DNA of 64,000 bases from Metopolophium dirhodum (Eukaryota; Arthropoda; Insecta; Hemiptera; Aphididae): contig NC_083560.1 of the NCBI RefSeq assembly GCF_019925205.1, positions 147,704,526 to 147,768,525 on the forward strand, given 5' to 3'. Numbering within the stretch: position 1 is the stretch's first letter; every line of letters starts with the position of its first letter. This document shows, piece after piece, positions 54,093-64,000 of the stretch. Under the pieces are notes generated by a model that searched no databases, was not told the origin of the DNA, and saw nothing but the letters and a program-made list of their open reading frames with translations. A program made the translations under genes and the position numbers.

Positions 54093-54819
54093 CAAACTGT
54101 TATTTATTTGAGATGACGGGCCACTGGGGTGCCCGGACATTTGAAATAAAGATGTAGCCGATGTAGGATTATTGTAGCTATTGGTCCCAGGCTTCTGATT
54201 TTCCATTATTTGTTGCATATCGATGTCCTGAACAATGGAAAATATTTTGGATTTTGCCAAATTCAAATAGTATGGTGTAAATGTCTTCATCGTTACACCA
54301 ATACCATTCAAAAATGAATCAACCGGATCAGCACTTGGTGACTTTTCTTTAAGGTCTTTTTCATTCTCTTTTATAAAGTACTTCATGAGTATTGAAGAAG
54401 CAGACTCAATTGGTTGTTCTTCGCAACTACGTTTCTTCATCTTACCCGACGCACTACGGTTAACGATACTACGGTCATTTTCTGTTATTTCGGGTTTGTC
54501 AACCACATTGATTTCGAACGATTCATCATTTTCCACATTTTCTAAACCTTCATCTGCATCTGTGTTACTCTCATCATAATGTATATTAGATATAGTGTCT
54601 CTTTCTTGGAAGTAAGGTCTTAAGAAACTGAGTTGGTCCTCATATTTGTATTTTTTAATTTTCTTCGCTGCTTGTCCACTGACTGTCTCCTTTTTTTTCA
54701 ATGATTTACGGAACTGGTCTCTAAGATTTGTCCACCTACTTTTACACGATGAAGCTAAAAAATAAAATATTAATATTATCAATACAATTTTAAAATATAC
54801 TTCAATTTTAAAACGTAAA

Positions 54820-55300
54820 AATCACGAAAATGTGCAAATTATTTTGAGTTAGAAATTCATACAAATTTTCATTTAAATTTTTTTAGTTTTTTTTCTATAA
54901 ATACCAATACATTTTTATTTGTTGGGCCAAAAAGCTTGAAAATGTAATATAGGGCTCCTGATATATTTTTACAATAGCAATTGAAAAATATTAAAAATAC
55001 ATAGGCACACATTTTTTTTATAAGCATTTAAAGTTCGAATTTTGACAAAATTCATCAAAATCTCGAAAACTATCAATCATTGCAATTAAAAAATTATAAA
55101 ATGTTCAGTTTTTATAACTAAGGTTTGAAAATTTAAAACAATGATTCTAATAAATATTACATACTGTAACCAAAAAATCTAAAAAATATATTAACACAGT
55201 TATTTTTTTATACAGACATTTTCAATTCGAATTTGGACGTAATTATACATATTAAAATCAATATTAATGATTTTGGTTATTATGTTGTAATTTAAAAATA
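54820..55300 (+). repeat. Fragment of the GATTCTGAGC-family repeat
   Basis: TTTTTTAGTTTTTTTTCTAT, AAATACCAATACATTTTTAT, TTGTTGGGCCAAAAAGCTTG and ATAAGCATTTAAAGTTCG match 48050-48230. It sits in the MADF/BESS intron of Harbinger C. Confidence 0.6.
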
Positions 55301-55559
55301 TTATTCGTGCGATTGGAAATTTACCATATATACAAACATTTAATATTTCTAAATAAAATGTCATGTCGTTACTGAATTTTAGGCATTATCTAGTAGGTAT
55401 CTACTAAATATTATCATCGATTTGCATTATTTCTTAAATATCGAAAACGGATATTCATAAGTATACCTATACATCTTTAAATAGAATACAGTTTTTAAAC
55501 TAAATGGTAGATACCATACATTTTTATTTATATTATGTTTATAATTTTATTTTGTATAG

Positions 55560-56475
55560 GTACTTGGCTACTGGCGATTCATTAAAAACCATTTCATTCA
55601 GTTACCGCCTCGGTCATACTACAGTTTACAACATTGTAATGGAAACTTGTAGCATAATTTCCCAAAAATTAATGCCTGAGGTTATGGCAATGCCAACCAC
55701 GGAAATCTGGAAAGAAATCGCTCACGAATTTTGGAATACATGGAATTTCCCTAACTGTATTGGCGCCATAGACGGAAAACACATCGCTATCCAAGCACCT
55801 CCAAAAAGTGGATCACAATTTTTCAATTATAAGAAAACGTTCTCGGTGGTGTTGCTAGCATTAGTTGATGCACAGTATAATTTCATAGCTGTTGATATTG
55901 GATCATATGGCAAGAACAGCGATGGGGGAATATTGGCACATTCAAAATTTGGAAAGGCATTGGATGAAGGAAAATTAAATATACCAGACGATACTGAACT
56001 GCCTGGGACCACTAATAAGGCACCGTACGTGATTGTGGGGGATGAAGCTTTTCCGTTGAAAAGAAATCTTTTAAGACCTTTCCCTGGTAAGTAGTTAGAT
56101 GATGACGTAAAAAGAATATTTAACTATCGACTGTCTCGAGCCAGACGTTGCTCTGAAAATGTCTTTGGAATATTGGTTCAAAAGTTCAGAATTTATAATA
56201 GACGGATACAATCAAAACCCGAAAACGTTGATAAAATAGTTTTAGCAACATGTGTTTTGCATAATTTTATTAAAAAACACGAAAACACCGTCTCTACTTA
56301 TAAACATTCAACTGAAATAAATAATATTTCTACCACCACTCAAGTTTCAACACTAGAAAATATGCCAGCTCAAGGTGGAAATGCAACGCAACAAGCTTTT
56401 GCAGTCAGAGAAATATACAAAACATTTTTTAGCTCTTCTGCTGGTTCAGTTTCATGGCAAAATTTGAAAATTTGA
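55560..56475 (+). pseudogene. Harbinger C transposase, main exon with one stop
   Basis: The exon follows TTTGTATAG at 55559, in the phase used by element B. It encodes YLATGDSLKTISFSYRLG, the first Asp in GAIDGKHIAI, FNYKKTFSVVLLALVDA, the second Asp in VGDEAFPLKRN, then TAG at 56092-56094. The same frame resumes with RIFNYRLSRAR and Glu in RCSENVFGI, CVLHNFIKKH and FFSSSAGSVSWQN. A single stop is the only lesion seen in this exon. Exon 1 is not found upstream, where hAT and LTR sequences occur. Confidence 0.8.
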
Positions 56476-57199
56476 AAACATATAAAATTAATAAGTCATG
56501 TAATTACCTATCTATTATATTCATAAATATTAACTTTTTGTTATTATATTGTATATTAATTTACAGTATTTATACGTAGGTACTTAATATAAAAAAAAGT
56601 GTCTACATATTAATTATTTATTAGGTACTTATTTTTATTATTACCAACTATAATATATTTTGCAATTTTATTAGTTATTACTTATTAATAATAATTATAT
56701 GCAATTTATTATCTTATTAGTTATTAACATACCTGGTTGTTTCATTTCTTCACCGATTTCTTTCCAAATTTTTTCCTTGGAGTTGGCATCAGAATATTCA
56801 CTAGTTGACAGATCATATAAACTTATATGACCACGTACGATTTCTATTAATTTTTCGTTATTCATTGTAGGTATAACACAACTAAAAATCTAATAAAATT
56901 AATAATAATATGGAAATATATGTTGGTTATAAAAATTATACACCAAATGACCAAATTAACTATTGACAAAACATGTCATTACACATCAAACTTCAAAGGG
57001 ACAATTGATAATGATCAGTAAATAACAACGTTATAGTATATAACAACGTTATAAATAATAATATAAAAATAAAACTTATTTTAAGAATATAGATAATATT
57101 AGATACTAGATAAGTAACTAGCAAACATAAGTAATATAAAATTCAAATAATATTAAATAATATTGTGTAACTACAATTCCTTAATTTTATATATATATT

Positions 57200-57415
57200 T
57201 TATTATTATTACGGACTGGGGTGGGTAAATTGAATCCGGTCGTGCGATTTATATTTTTTTCCCCGGACACCACCCGGCCGTCCCGGATCGGACCCGTTTC
57301 GTCCATGTGAAAATATGTGCATTTAAACAAATGTCAACGATCATTTTTATTTTTGACGGCCCGGTCGGCCCGGTCCCGTCCCGTGCCCGTAACGGACATG
57401 TGGAAATAGACCTTT
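57200..57415. repeat. GC-rich junction, likely right end of Harbinger C against element D
   Basis: CCACCCGGCCGTCCCGGATC and GGCCCGGTCGGCCCGGTCCC stand out from AT-rich flanks between the MADF exon of C and the truncated BESS exon of D. They have the look of a TIR region, but no matching left end was found. Confidence 0.35.
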
Positions 57416-57416
57416 A

Positions 57417-57836
57417 ATGGGTTTTTTAAATCACGTAAGAAAGTTAACAGAAGATCAAAAACTGGATTTTCAATCACATGTAATTAATTTTTTCAAATCT
57501 CTCTCTAAAACAGAACAACAACCGCACAATTTCCAAAATCCTGTTCACACATCCAACTCAAACAATCCTGTACCAGATCTCTCTAATCATAGTATCCATA
57601 GTATAAATCCTTTACAATCCGAAGTTCCATATAGTTTTCAAACAAATTATCCCAATAGTCTCAACCCTACAGTATCCACTTCATTTACCACATATCACCC
57701 ATCAGATATTTATCAGCAAACTTCTACTACACCAACATCCTCAACATTGTCAACAATACCACCTATATTTAATCCTTATTTACTTCCTGGCCCCCTTACA
57801 GATACACATCCTTATAAAAATAATAATTATAAATGA
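57417..57836 (+). pseudogene. BESS exon of Harbinger D, 5'-truncated
   Basis: It encodes FLNHVRKLTEDQKLDFQSHV, matching the BESS motif of element B (FLPFLKKLNNDQKLDFQIHA), followed by an Asn/Ser/Thr/Pro-rich tail. The N-terminal MADF part is absent; the frame runs open into the GC-rich junction upstream. It is convergent with the transposase exon at 58713. Confidence 0.7.
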
Positions 57837-58414
57837 TTATTATTTAAATAAATATTAATTATTTATAAATTGTATTATCTTTTATCATACCGGGTAGGTT
57901 AAGTTGAAAATTAATTTATTTTATTTTACATTTATTGCTGTACCAAGTAGGTACTTATAAAAAGTGTTGACTATTTTTATTTTTTATAACTGTTAATTGT
58001 TTTTGCATTATTATAATTTAAACTATTATGATTCTATGAATATTTAAATAAACTTGAATGTTTTAATCTAAAATATTTAAATATATTTTTTAATTATATG
58101 TACCTAATCAGTGTCGGTCACTCAGCCTTGCACACCAAAGACCCCTGGAGCCTTTATTTTTAAAGATCCCATACTTAAAAAAGTCGCTCTGCTGTACAGT
58201 AGGTTATTTTTGGAATACTTTTCTTAAATTACTTTACAAGACTGGCTTGTAACCTTGATATCGGGTGTAGTGCTGAACAAATATTGATTTTATATTTTAA
58301 TGTACCTATTTAAGTTTAGAAAATATATGTAGTACCTATATGTATTAGGTATGTTATAGTTATATGTTATTTTTCCAGTTTGAATAAGAAAAAAAATATT
58401 TAAATATCACTTAC
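57837..58414. other. Harbinger D spacer
   Basis: AT-rich intron/intergenic DNA. Around 58120-58230 it contains AAAGACCCCTGGAGCC and GTCGCTCTGCTGTACAGTAG, a dispersed repeat also found inverted at 48493. Confidence 0.4.
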
Positions 58415-58713
58415 CTCAGTGTTACTGTCAAACGCTCTTCCGCCGAAATTGCATTTCGAAAAGATGTATTTTTTTTGGTAATATATTCACGTATATATTC
58501 CAAAAGTTCATCAAACGATGTTATGGACATCCGATAATACTTAAAAAATTTATCTGGATGTTTTCTTAGATTTTCAAAAAATAATCAAAATCTTTGCGAT
58601 TTTTCACGATTTACATTTAATGGATGAACCCAAAATTTACGTTGCACGGGCTCATCTAGCAGTCCAAGTGCTTCCGCAATACAAACAACCTTTATTTTTT
58701 TGTTCATTTTCAT
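58415..58713 (-). pseudogene. Harbinger D transposase exon 1
   Basis: ATG at 58713 opens an exon of phase 2 ending ACTGAG|GTAAGT at 58415. It encodes IAEALGLLDEPVQRKFWVHP, KFFKYYRMSITSFDELLEYI and ISAEERLTVTLR, close to exon 1 of element B. An in-frame TGA follows KSQRF. The rest of this transposase would lie to the left and is missing. Confidence 0.75.
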
Positions 58714-59812
58714 TATTAATAAGTTTAATAAAATAATAACTAAATAGCCTATGTTTACTCAAAATCCACGTGCAGACAAATGATCATTTGCAATACTACA
58801 ACTGAATAACTACATCATTTTTATCAGATGTATAGGTCGAAATTTAGGTGGAAAGGGTAACCGTTTACGCGGCAAAACCGCAATAGTGTGGCGACAATGT
58901 CCCGTCCGGTTTATAATGAACGTTTTCACCGGTCCGGCCCTGATAACTAGAATCATATTCTATTGCGATGTGGTCTTCTGTATGATTTATGTGGATAAAA
59001 TATTAAAACGTGAAGAAATAATTGATATAACTTTAATAAACGTAAATGATTAACGGCGATTTGATCGTTACAACTCATACCTGAAAACTATGTTTATTAC
59101 TTATACACTTCACATTATATTAACCATAAATTACTTACTATAATATTACTCACTCGTTTAATTGTAAATTAACTGTCGCAAAAACAAATTGAATAAGAAT
59201 TGAACTGTTTATTAAACTACTTGGTATTTAAGTTAATTATTATTGAATTTTGATTGACTATTAAAAACTGGGAAGGCTTACGTAAGCGGCAATGCGGCTG
59301 AAATAAGATCCGCGACCCACACAAGCAAGTACTGAAAGGATAACACCAGTGGCGTGTCTAGGAATTTAAAACGGTGGGTCAGAGACATTTTGTAGAGGCC
59401 ATCCTTTTTTAGAGGTCACGCAACTTTTTTAAAAGTAAGTTATATTTATTTAAACAAAAATGTCCTCATACCTCTTTAACTCGAATCATGACTTAGTGCT
59501 TTAAATAAAAAATATGTTATACCTACTCATACATGTTTTTTTGTGAAAAACAATATAAATAAATGATACAAAAGGTTATCAATTTTAAAATGTAAATAAT
59601 TCTACGTCTTCTATAATTCTAACTACCTTAAAATGGTAATTATTTAAAGACCTTCACAATAAATTATGAAATTTTTAAAACCATTAATAATATATTAAAG
59701 CATTAACTACTGGTAACACTTTTTTTTTAAAGAAATAACAGTTGAACAAATAAATCGGTACCTTTATTTTCTTCTATAGAATACGTTTTTTACAAATTTT
59801 AATTCAGAGCAT
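58714..59812. other. Spacer with a possible Harbinger D terminus
   Basis: 58855-58950 is GC-richer (GCGGCAAAACCGCAATAGTGTG, CCCGTCCGGTTTATAATG, CCGGTCCGGCCCTG). It lies just outside transposase exon 1, where a TIR would be. The rest is AT-rich without a gene. Confidence 0.35.
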
Positions 59813-62278
59813 CTAAAAAGTTTTTCTTCTTTTCTTCATTTTGGCAAATGTTTCAATAACATTGTTGTAATCCATATCTTCAGCAACATTTCTTTCTATG
59901 CTTAAAACCGCCAAGTTAGACAACCTATCCTCAGCAATTGTAGAACGGAGGTATGTTTTTATAAGCTTCAACCTACTAAATGACCTTTCTGCAGTTGCAC
60001 TACTTATAGGCAGAGTATAATATATTTTATACAATGTTGATAAATTTGGATATGAAGAAATCATATCATTTTCAATCATGAATTTTAACATATTGTTGTC
60101 AAATACTTTTTTATTTTTTATTTCTGCAATTAATTGGTTATACATAGAACAAAACGACTTGTACTCCAAAATAAGATTTTCTTGTTCAACATCTACTTGA
60201 TAAAATGTAGAAAGTTCTATAAGGGGTTCAACTAAAATTTCATTACTGGGTCTACTTTCAAAAGATTTTTTTGGATCAAGGATTTCAAATTTTCTTACAA
60301 TACTAGAAAAATCTTCAAAGCGATATTTTAAAACATTGGTAAATGCATCTAAAATGACAAAATAAGTATTGATCCTAAATCGCTCATCAACTGAACTTAT
60401 TGACTGAACTTCTGTACTTTCACCAAAATTGGTTTTTATTTTTTTACATCTAGGTTCATCAAACTGCTTTCTACCGTCAAATCCATTGCAAAACACTATT
60501 GCCTTTTCTTTAACTTCCATGAATACTTCAATTGTTCTCATAGAGTCAATATCAATAAAACAAGCTTGAATCATGCTATGAGCTGTTAATAGATTAATTG
60601 AAGAGTTCTGTAAATAATTTGATGATATGTATACTTTGTCTAAAATTGTTCTCCACATAATTAAAAAAAAACTGAATTTAAAATTTATTATATGTAAAAG
60701 TAAACCCTGAGCTTCAGAAACAGTTTTTTGTTTTGTATTAGGAATTTCTCCTTTGCTAATTTTCTTTAATGTTTTAACAATTGCAGGTAAACTAAAATAA
60801 ACTGCATCTACAGCACGTTTATGACTAGCCCACCTTGTCTCTGAAAGTTTTTTCAATGTCAAAACAATACCTTCTACTTGTTTTTTTTGTTCTTCTTCCA
60901 AAATATGCAATCTAGGCAAACTGCTAGTTAAAAAAGTATACAATGATTCTAAAGTACCAAATAAGGAAACTGCATCGATGGAAGATTTGATAGAATCAAT
61001 TAAAACTAAATTTAGATTGTGAGCACAGCAATGAATGTACAAAGAAAGGGGTGATAATTCTTTGACTTTTGATTGTAGACCAGAATAACGGCCAGACATT
61101 GTACTAGCACTATCATACGACTGACCTCTACACATAGAAAAATCTAAATCAAATTTTTTTAAACATTTTTTAAGAACATCAAAAAAGTTATCTGCAGAAG
61201 CCCCTGGTAACTCCTCAAAACACAAAAAATGTTCTCTAATTATTCCACCTTGATCCACTAATCGTATACTTAAGGAAAATTGATCATCTCGACTGATATC
61301 AATAGTTGAATCAATTATGATAGAAAAATATTTTGCTATCTTTACTTCTTTCAATATTAACTGTAACGTTTCTTGAGCCATAGCTTCAATTATATCATTT
61401 TGAATTAAATTACTTAGGTAAGTTTGGTTTCTTTTTGACTCTAATAGATGTTTACATAATACTGCATCATAATTTGCTATAAGCTTAACAAGTTCTAAAA
61501 ACAGTCCATTATTTGATTTTCCATCATTCAATTTTTCTTTATGTCCTCTAAATGGGAGACCATTTTTTGCAAGAAATAGGGATACATCAATTAGACGTTT
61601 TAAAACATTACGATTATGTTCTTTTTCAGACTTTTCTGCTCGCATTAAGTTATGTATAATTGTATTATCATTTTGTAATCGTGCTTTTAAAACTAAATAT
61701 TCTTTTACAGTATTTGTATGATCACTAGATGTCTCATGTTTGATAATTTTTTCTAGTCCTTTACGAAAATTATTCACTCCTTCGGCAGGGTCAGACCAAT
61801 TAGAATTATGTTTTGATAATGTGCGAAATAAAAAACAATAAAAGCAGTACATTTTGTTACTTTTAGGAGAAAATACTAGCCAATTTCTTTTGAAATGGAA
61901 GCCGGATCTTTATTTAATATCATACCAGTCTGGATTAAAACAGTTACCTTTTTCATTTTTTGGAAATTTGAATTTTTTTTCAATTCCTGGCTGACAAGGA
62001 CCTACTTCAATAAGAGCTCTAATTAATGCCTTCGACAACGTAATATTTTTGAATAAATATGGATCTGAAGGGAAATCTTGGCATTTATCAATCAAAAATG
62101 AAAAGACTATGTCCAGTGATTTTTTATTGGTATCTGGTTGTACTGAAGTACCTGATAAAGAAATTTTTTTTATAGTTATTTTAATAAAACAATTTAATTT
62201 ACCTTCAAAATCATTATTTCCATTTTCATCAACATTTGTTGATATAACAGCTGTACTATTATTCGGGTTAATAAGCAA
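59813..62278 (-). pseudogene. ZMYM1/hAT-like transposase gene, one in-frame stop
   Basis: 62278-61910 encodes the N-terminal part with GPCQPGIEKKFKFP and FNPDWYDI, the start of a TTF-type zinc finger. TAA follows at about 61910. The same frame resumes with WLVFSPKSNKMYCFYCFLF and runs open for 679 codons to 59813. It holds KYFSIIIDSTIDISRDDQFS, GQSYDSASTMSGRYSGLQ, CCAHNLNLVLID, LSETRWASHKRAV and the hAT dimerisation region SSATAERSFSRLKLIKTYL. The length fits a full ZMYM1-like protein. The only lesion seen in the main exon is that stop; further 5' exons lie in the triplicated segment at 62170-62775. Confidence 0.8.
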
Positions 62279-62775
62279 TGGACCATTATTAAGAACATAA
62301 TCTTTTTCTCCAGATGAACTATCTTCAACATTTGTGATTGCTGGCTGTGGCAGAACTAAAAGAAAATTATTTAAGTAAATAAAAATTTAAATACACATTA
62401 AAATATTACAATTTTAATGCAGAATATTAAAATTACACTTTTATTATTTTAATAAAACAATTTAGTTTACTTTCAAAATCATTATTTCCATTTTCATCAA
62501 CATTTGTTGATATAACAGCTGTACTATTATTCGGGTTAATAAGCAATGGACCATTATTAAGAACATAATCTTTTTCTCCAGATGAACTATCTTCAACATT
62601 TGTGATTGTTGGCTGTGGCAGAACTAAAAGAAAATTATTTAAGTAAATAAAAATTTAAATACACATTAAAATATTACAATTTTAATGCAGAATATTAAAA
62701 TTACACTTTTATTATTTTAACAAAACAATTTAGTTTACTTTCAAAATCATTATTTCCATTTTCATCAACATCTGT
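62170..62775 (-). repeat. 268-bp tandem duplication carrying an exon of the hAT-like gene
   Basis: TTCAAAATCATTATTTCCAT occurs at about 62204, 62472 and 62740 (period 268 both times). Two units are complete and the third is cut after about 40 bp. Each complete unit holds an exon (acceptor TTTCTTTTAG|TTCTGCC; PAITNVEDSSSGEKDY, INPNNSTAVISTNVDENG) plus its intron. The unit next to the gene keeps GAAG|GTAAAT; the other reads GAAAGTAAAC, weakening the donor. Units are nearly identical, so the event is young. Confidence 0.8.
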
Positions 62776-62899
62776 ATATATAAAAAGACCTGTCCTGGGT
62801 GATTCATCATCGCCTAGCCGGAACTGCTGAAGCTATGGATATGAAATTTTCAGTAAATGTACTTATTACTATGTATAGGCGCACTAAGAAAGGATTTTT

Positions 62900-62945
62900 C
62901 GAAATTCGCATTTTAAAGGGTAAAAAGAGCATAAAATAGTTAATT
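62900..62945 (+). repeat. Dispersed 45-bp repeat, copy 1
   Basis: AATTCGCATTTTAAAGGGTA and the following AAAAGAGCATAAAATAGTTA recur at 63941-63985, 1,041 bp away. The GC-richer patch 62960-63060 between them has no supported gene. Confidence 0.6.
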
Positions 62946-63369
62946 TTTAACGGTGGGTGAGGGGTTCGCGGTGCGGCAGCCGTCGACGTGCGGTGGCTAG
63001 ACGTGGCCGCCCAAATTTCCCCTTCCATGTCACCGCCAACCGCCGCGCCGCCGACGAGCAGACGATAGAGCAATAGACCGACGAGCAGATATATAGATAT
63101 GTCTCGGATATTCAAAACTTTATCGATAACACATTATAATATTATTAATTTCGATTTTAAATTAACATGGTGGCATGACGTGTCATTTATGATTCTATTA
63201 TAACGCTTGCCGCAATAATCGACGACGCACACAGGCTTTCCCAACAGGAGTAGAAGTGGGGGTAGGCATGCTGTACTCTATGGCATGCTGTCCTACGCTC
63301 GCACCACTGAGTACTGACCAACATACGCGTACCGTTTATATTTCATTTGTATAACGACACTCACGGCTT

Positions 63370-63900
63370 GCGAACTGTTTTACTTATTATTGTAGTATTC
63401 GGCACATGCTGTGAAGTTGTGATACGTCTTTAGCGTTTTTTTATTTTCAGGTGTTTTACTTATTATTTTTGAATAATAACGCGTCTTCGTATACGCACAC
63501 TTACCTACATACTTCATGAACGGTTTTTTCTACATATTGAAAATTGAAATGTATTAAAATAACATGAAGTCGTGAGATCTTGGATATCTTTCTGTTGTAA
63601 ATTATTTTTGATATCATTGCCGTATTCGGCACACGCTGTAAAGTCGTGAAATATCCTATACGTTTACGTATAGTTACACAAGGTGTTTTACTTATTATTT
63701 TTGAATAATAAGCGTCTTTGTATACGTACACATACAAAGTTTATGTACGGTTTTTTATACGTTTTAAAGTGTATTTAAATAAAATGAAGTCGTAAAATAT
63801 CCTACGCATACACAAGGACAAGGTGTTTTACTTATTATTACGAATATTAATGCGTCATCGTATACGCACCCCAGTTTATGTACGGTTCTTTCTAAACATT
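63370..63900 (+). repeat. Irregular minisatellite
   Basis: GGTGTTTTACTTATTATT occurs at 63451, 63682 and 63822. It is followed each time by GCGTC, TCGTATACG or TTGTATACG and a TATGTACGGTT or CATGAACGGTT block, then an AATGAAGTCGT or ACATGAAGTCGT block. Two units also share TATTCGGCACA.GCTGT. Spacing is 231 and 140 bp. Confidence 0.6.
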
Positions 63901-63940
63901 GAAGTACTTACAAATTAATAAAAAAATAATTAATATGGTA

Positions 63941-64000
63941 ATTCGCATTTTAAAGGGTAAAAAGAGCATTAAATAGTTAATTTAACTAGATAGATAGATA
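63941..64000 (+). repeat. Dispersed 45-bp repeat, copy 2, then a TAGA microsatellite
   Basis: It repeats 62900-62945 and is followed by ACTAGATAGATAGATA, which runs off the window end. Confidence 0.6.

Larger units (their letters stand above)
52545..56865 (-). pseudogene. MADF/BESS gene of Harbinger C, split by a solo LTR
   Basis: Exon 1 (56865-56733) starts MNNEKLIEIVRGHISLYD and ends CCAG|GTATGT in phase 1. Exon 2 starts at 54754 after TTTTAG with SCKSRWTNLRDQFRKSLKK, KKIKKYKYEDQLSFLRPYF, an acidic stretch and a BESS-like DPVDSFLNGIGVTM...KIFSIVQDI. At 54093 it is interrupted by the LTR 52709-54092. It resumes at 52703 and reaches TAA at 52547-52545. Skipping the LTR and one CAAAC copy keeps the frame exactly, with no other lesion over about 317 codons. 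The transposase exon 55560-56475 lies on the other strand inside its intron. Confidence 0.8.

Overview
The window is AT-rich, repeat-dense animal DNA with spliced genes (GT/AG introns), TACCTA-rich spacers and transposon families that fit an aphid (Hemiptera) nuclear genome. That assignment rests on recognition of family style, not on a search. I see no conserved single-copy host gene; almost everything that can be named is a mobile element or its debris.

Layout. 1-6 kb: the end of an unknown gene, a truncated C2H2-finger/protein-primed DNA polymerase gene (Polinton-like), GT-rich duplicated sequence with a tRNA-like SINE candidate, and a small multi-exon DUF4806-like gene. 6.5-8.5 kb: two solo LTRs of different families. 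8.5-24.35 kb: one PIF/Harbinger element (TSD TAA) that carries a solo LTR in its transposase exon and a Ty3/gypsy element between its exons. The gypsy LTR is split by a 6.7-kb MULE with about 300-bp TIRs and a 9-bp TSD, and the MULE carries a 5'-truncated LINE. 24.8-27 kb: a decayed DEDDh-exonuclease-like gene and two related unknown ORFs. 27.9-34.1 kb: a nine-exon gene followed by a C2H2/DDE-transposase-like gene, both almost intact. 35-40.5 kb: an errantivirus-like LTR element on the minus strand with env but no integrase and no 3' LTR. 41.3-50.7 kb: a block bounded by a 121-bp inverted repeat that holds a Harbinger copy with an intact transposase, a MITE-like element and nested fold-back palindromes. 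51-58.9 kb: a hAT fragment and two further Harbinger copies, one with its MADF-BESS gene split by a 1,384-bp solo LTR. 59.8-64 kb: a nearly intact ZMYM/hAT-like transposase gene with a triplicated exon, then minisatellite-like repeats.

The strongest general observation is that the Harbinger copies share one architecture. The DDE transposase gene and the MADF/BESS DNA-binding gene lie on opposite strands, and each has an exon inside the other's intron. Insertion order can be read from exact target-site duplications: Harbinger first, then gypsy and solo LTR, then MULE, then LINE.
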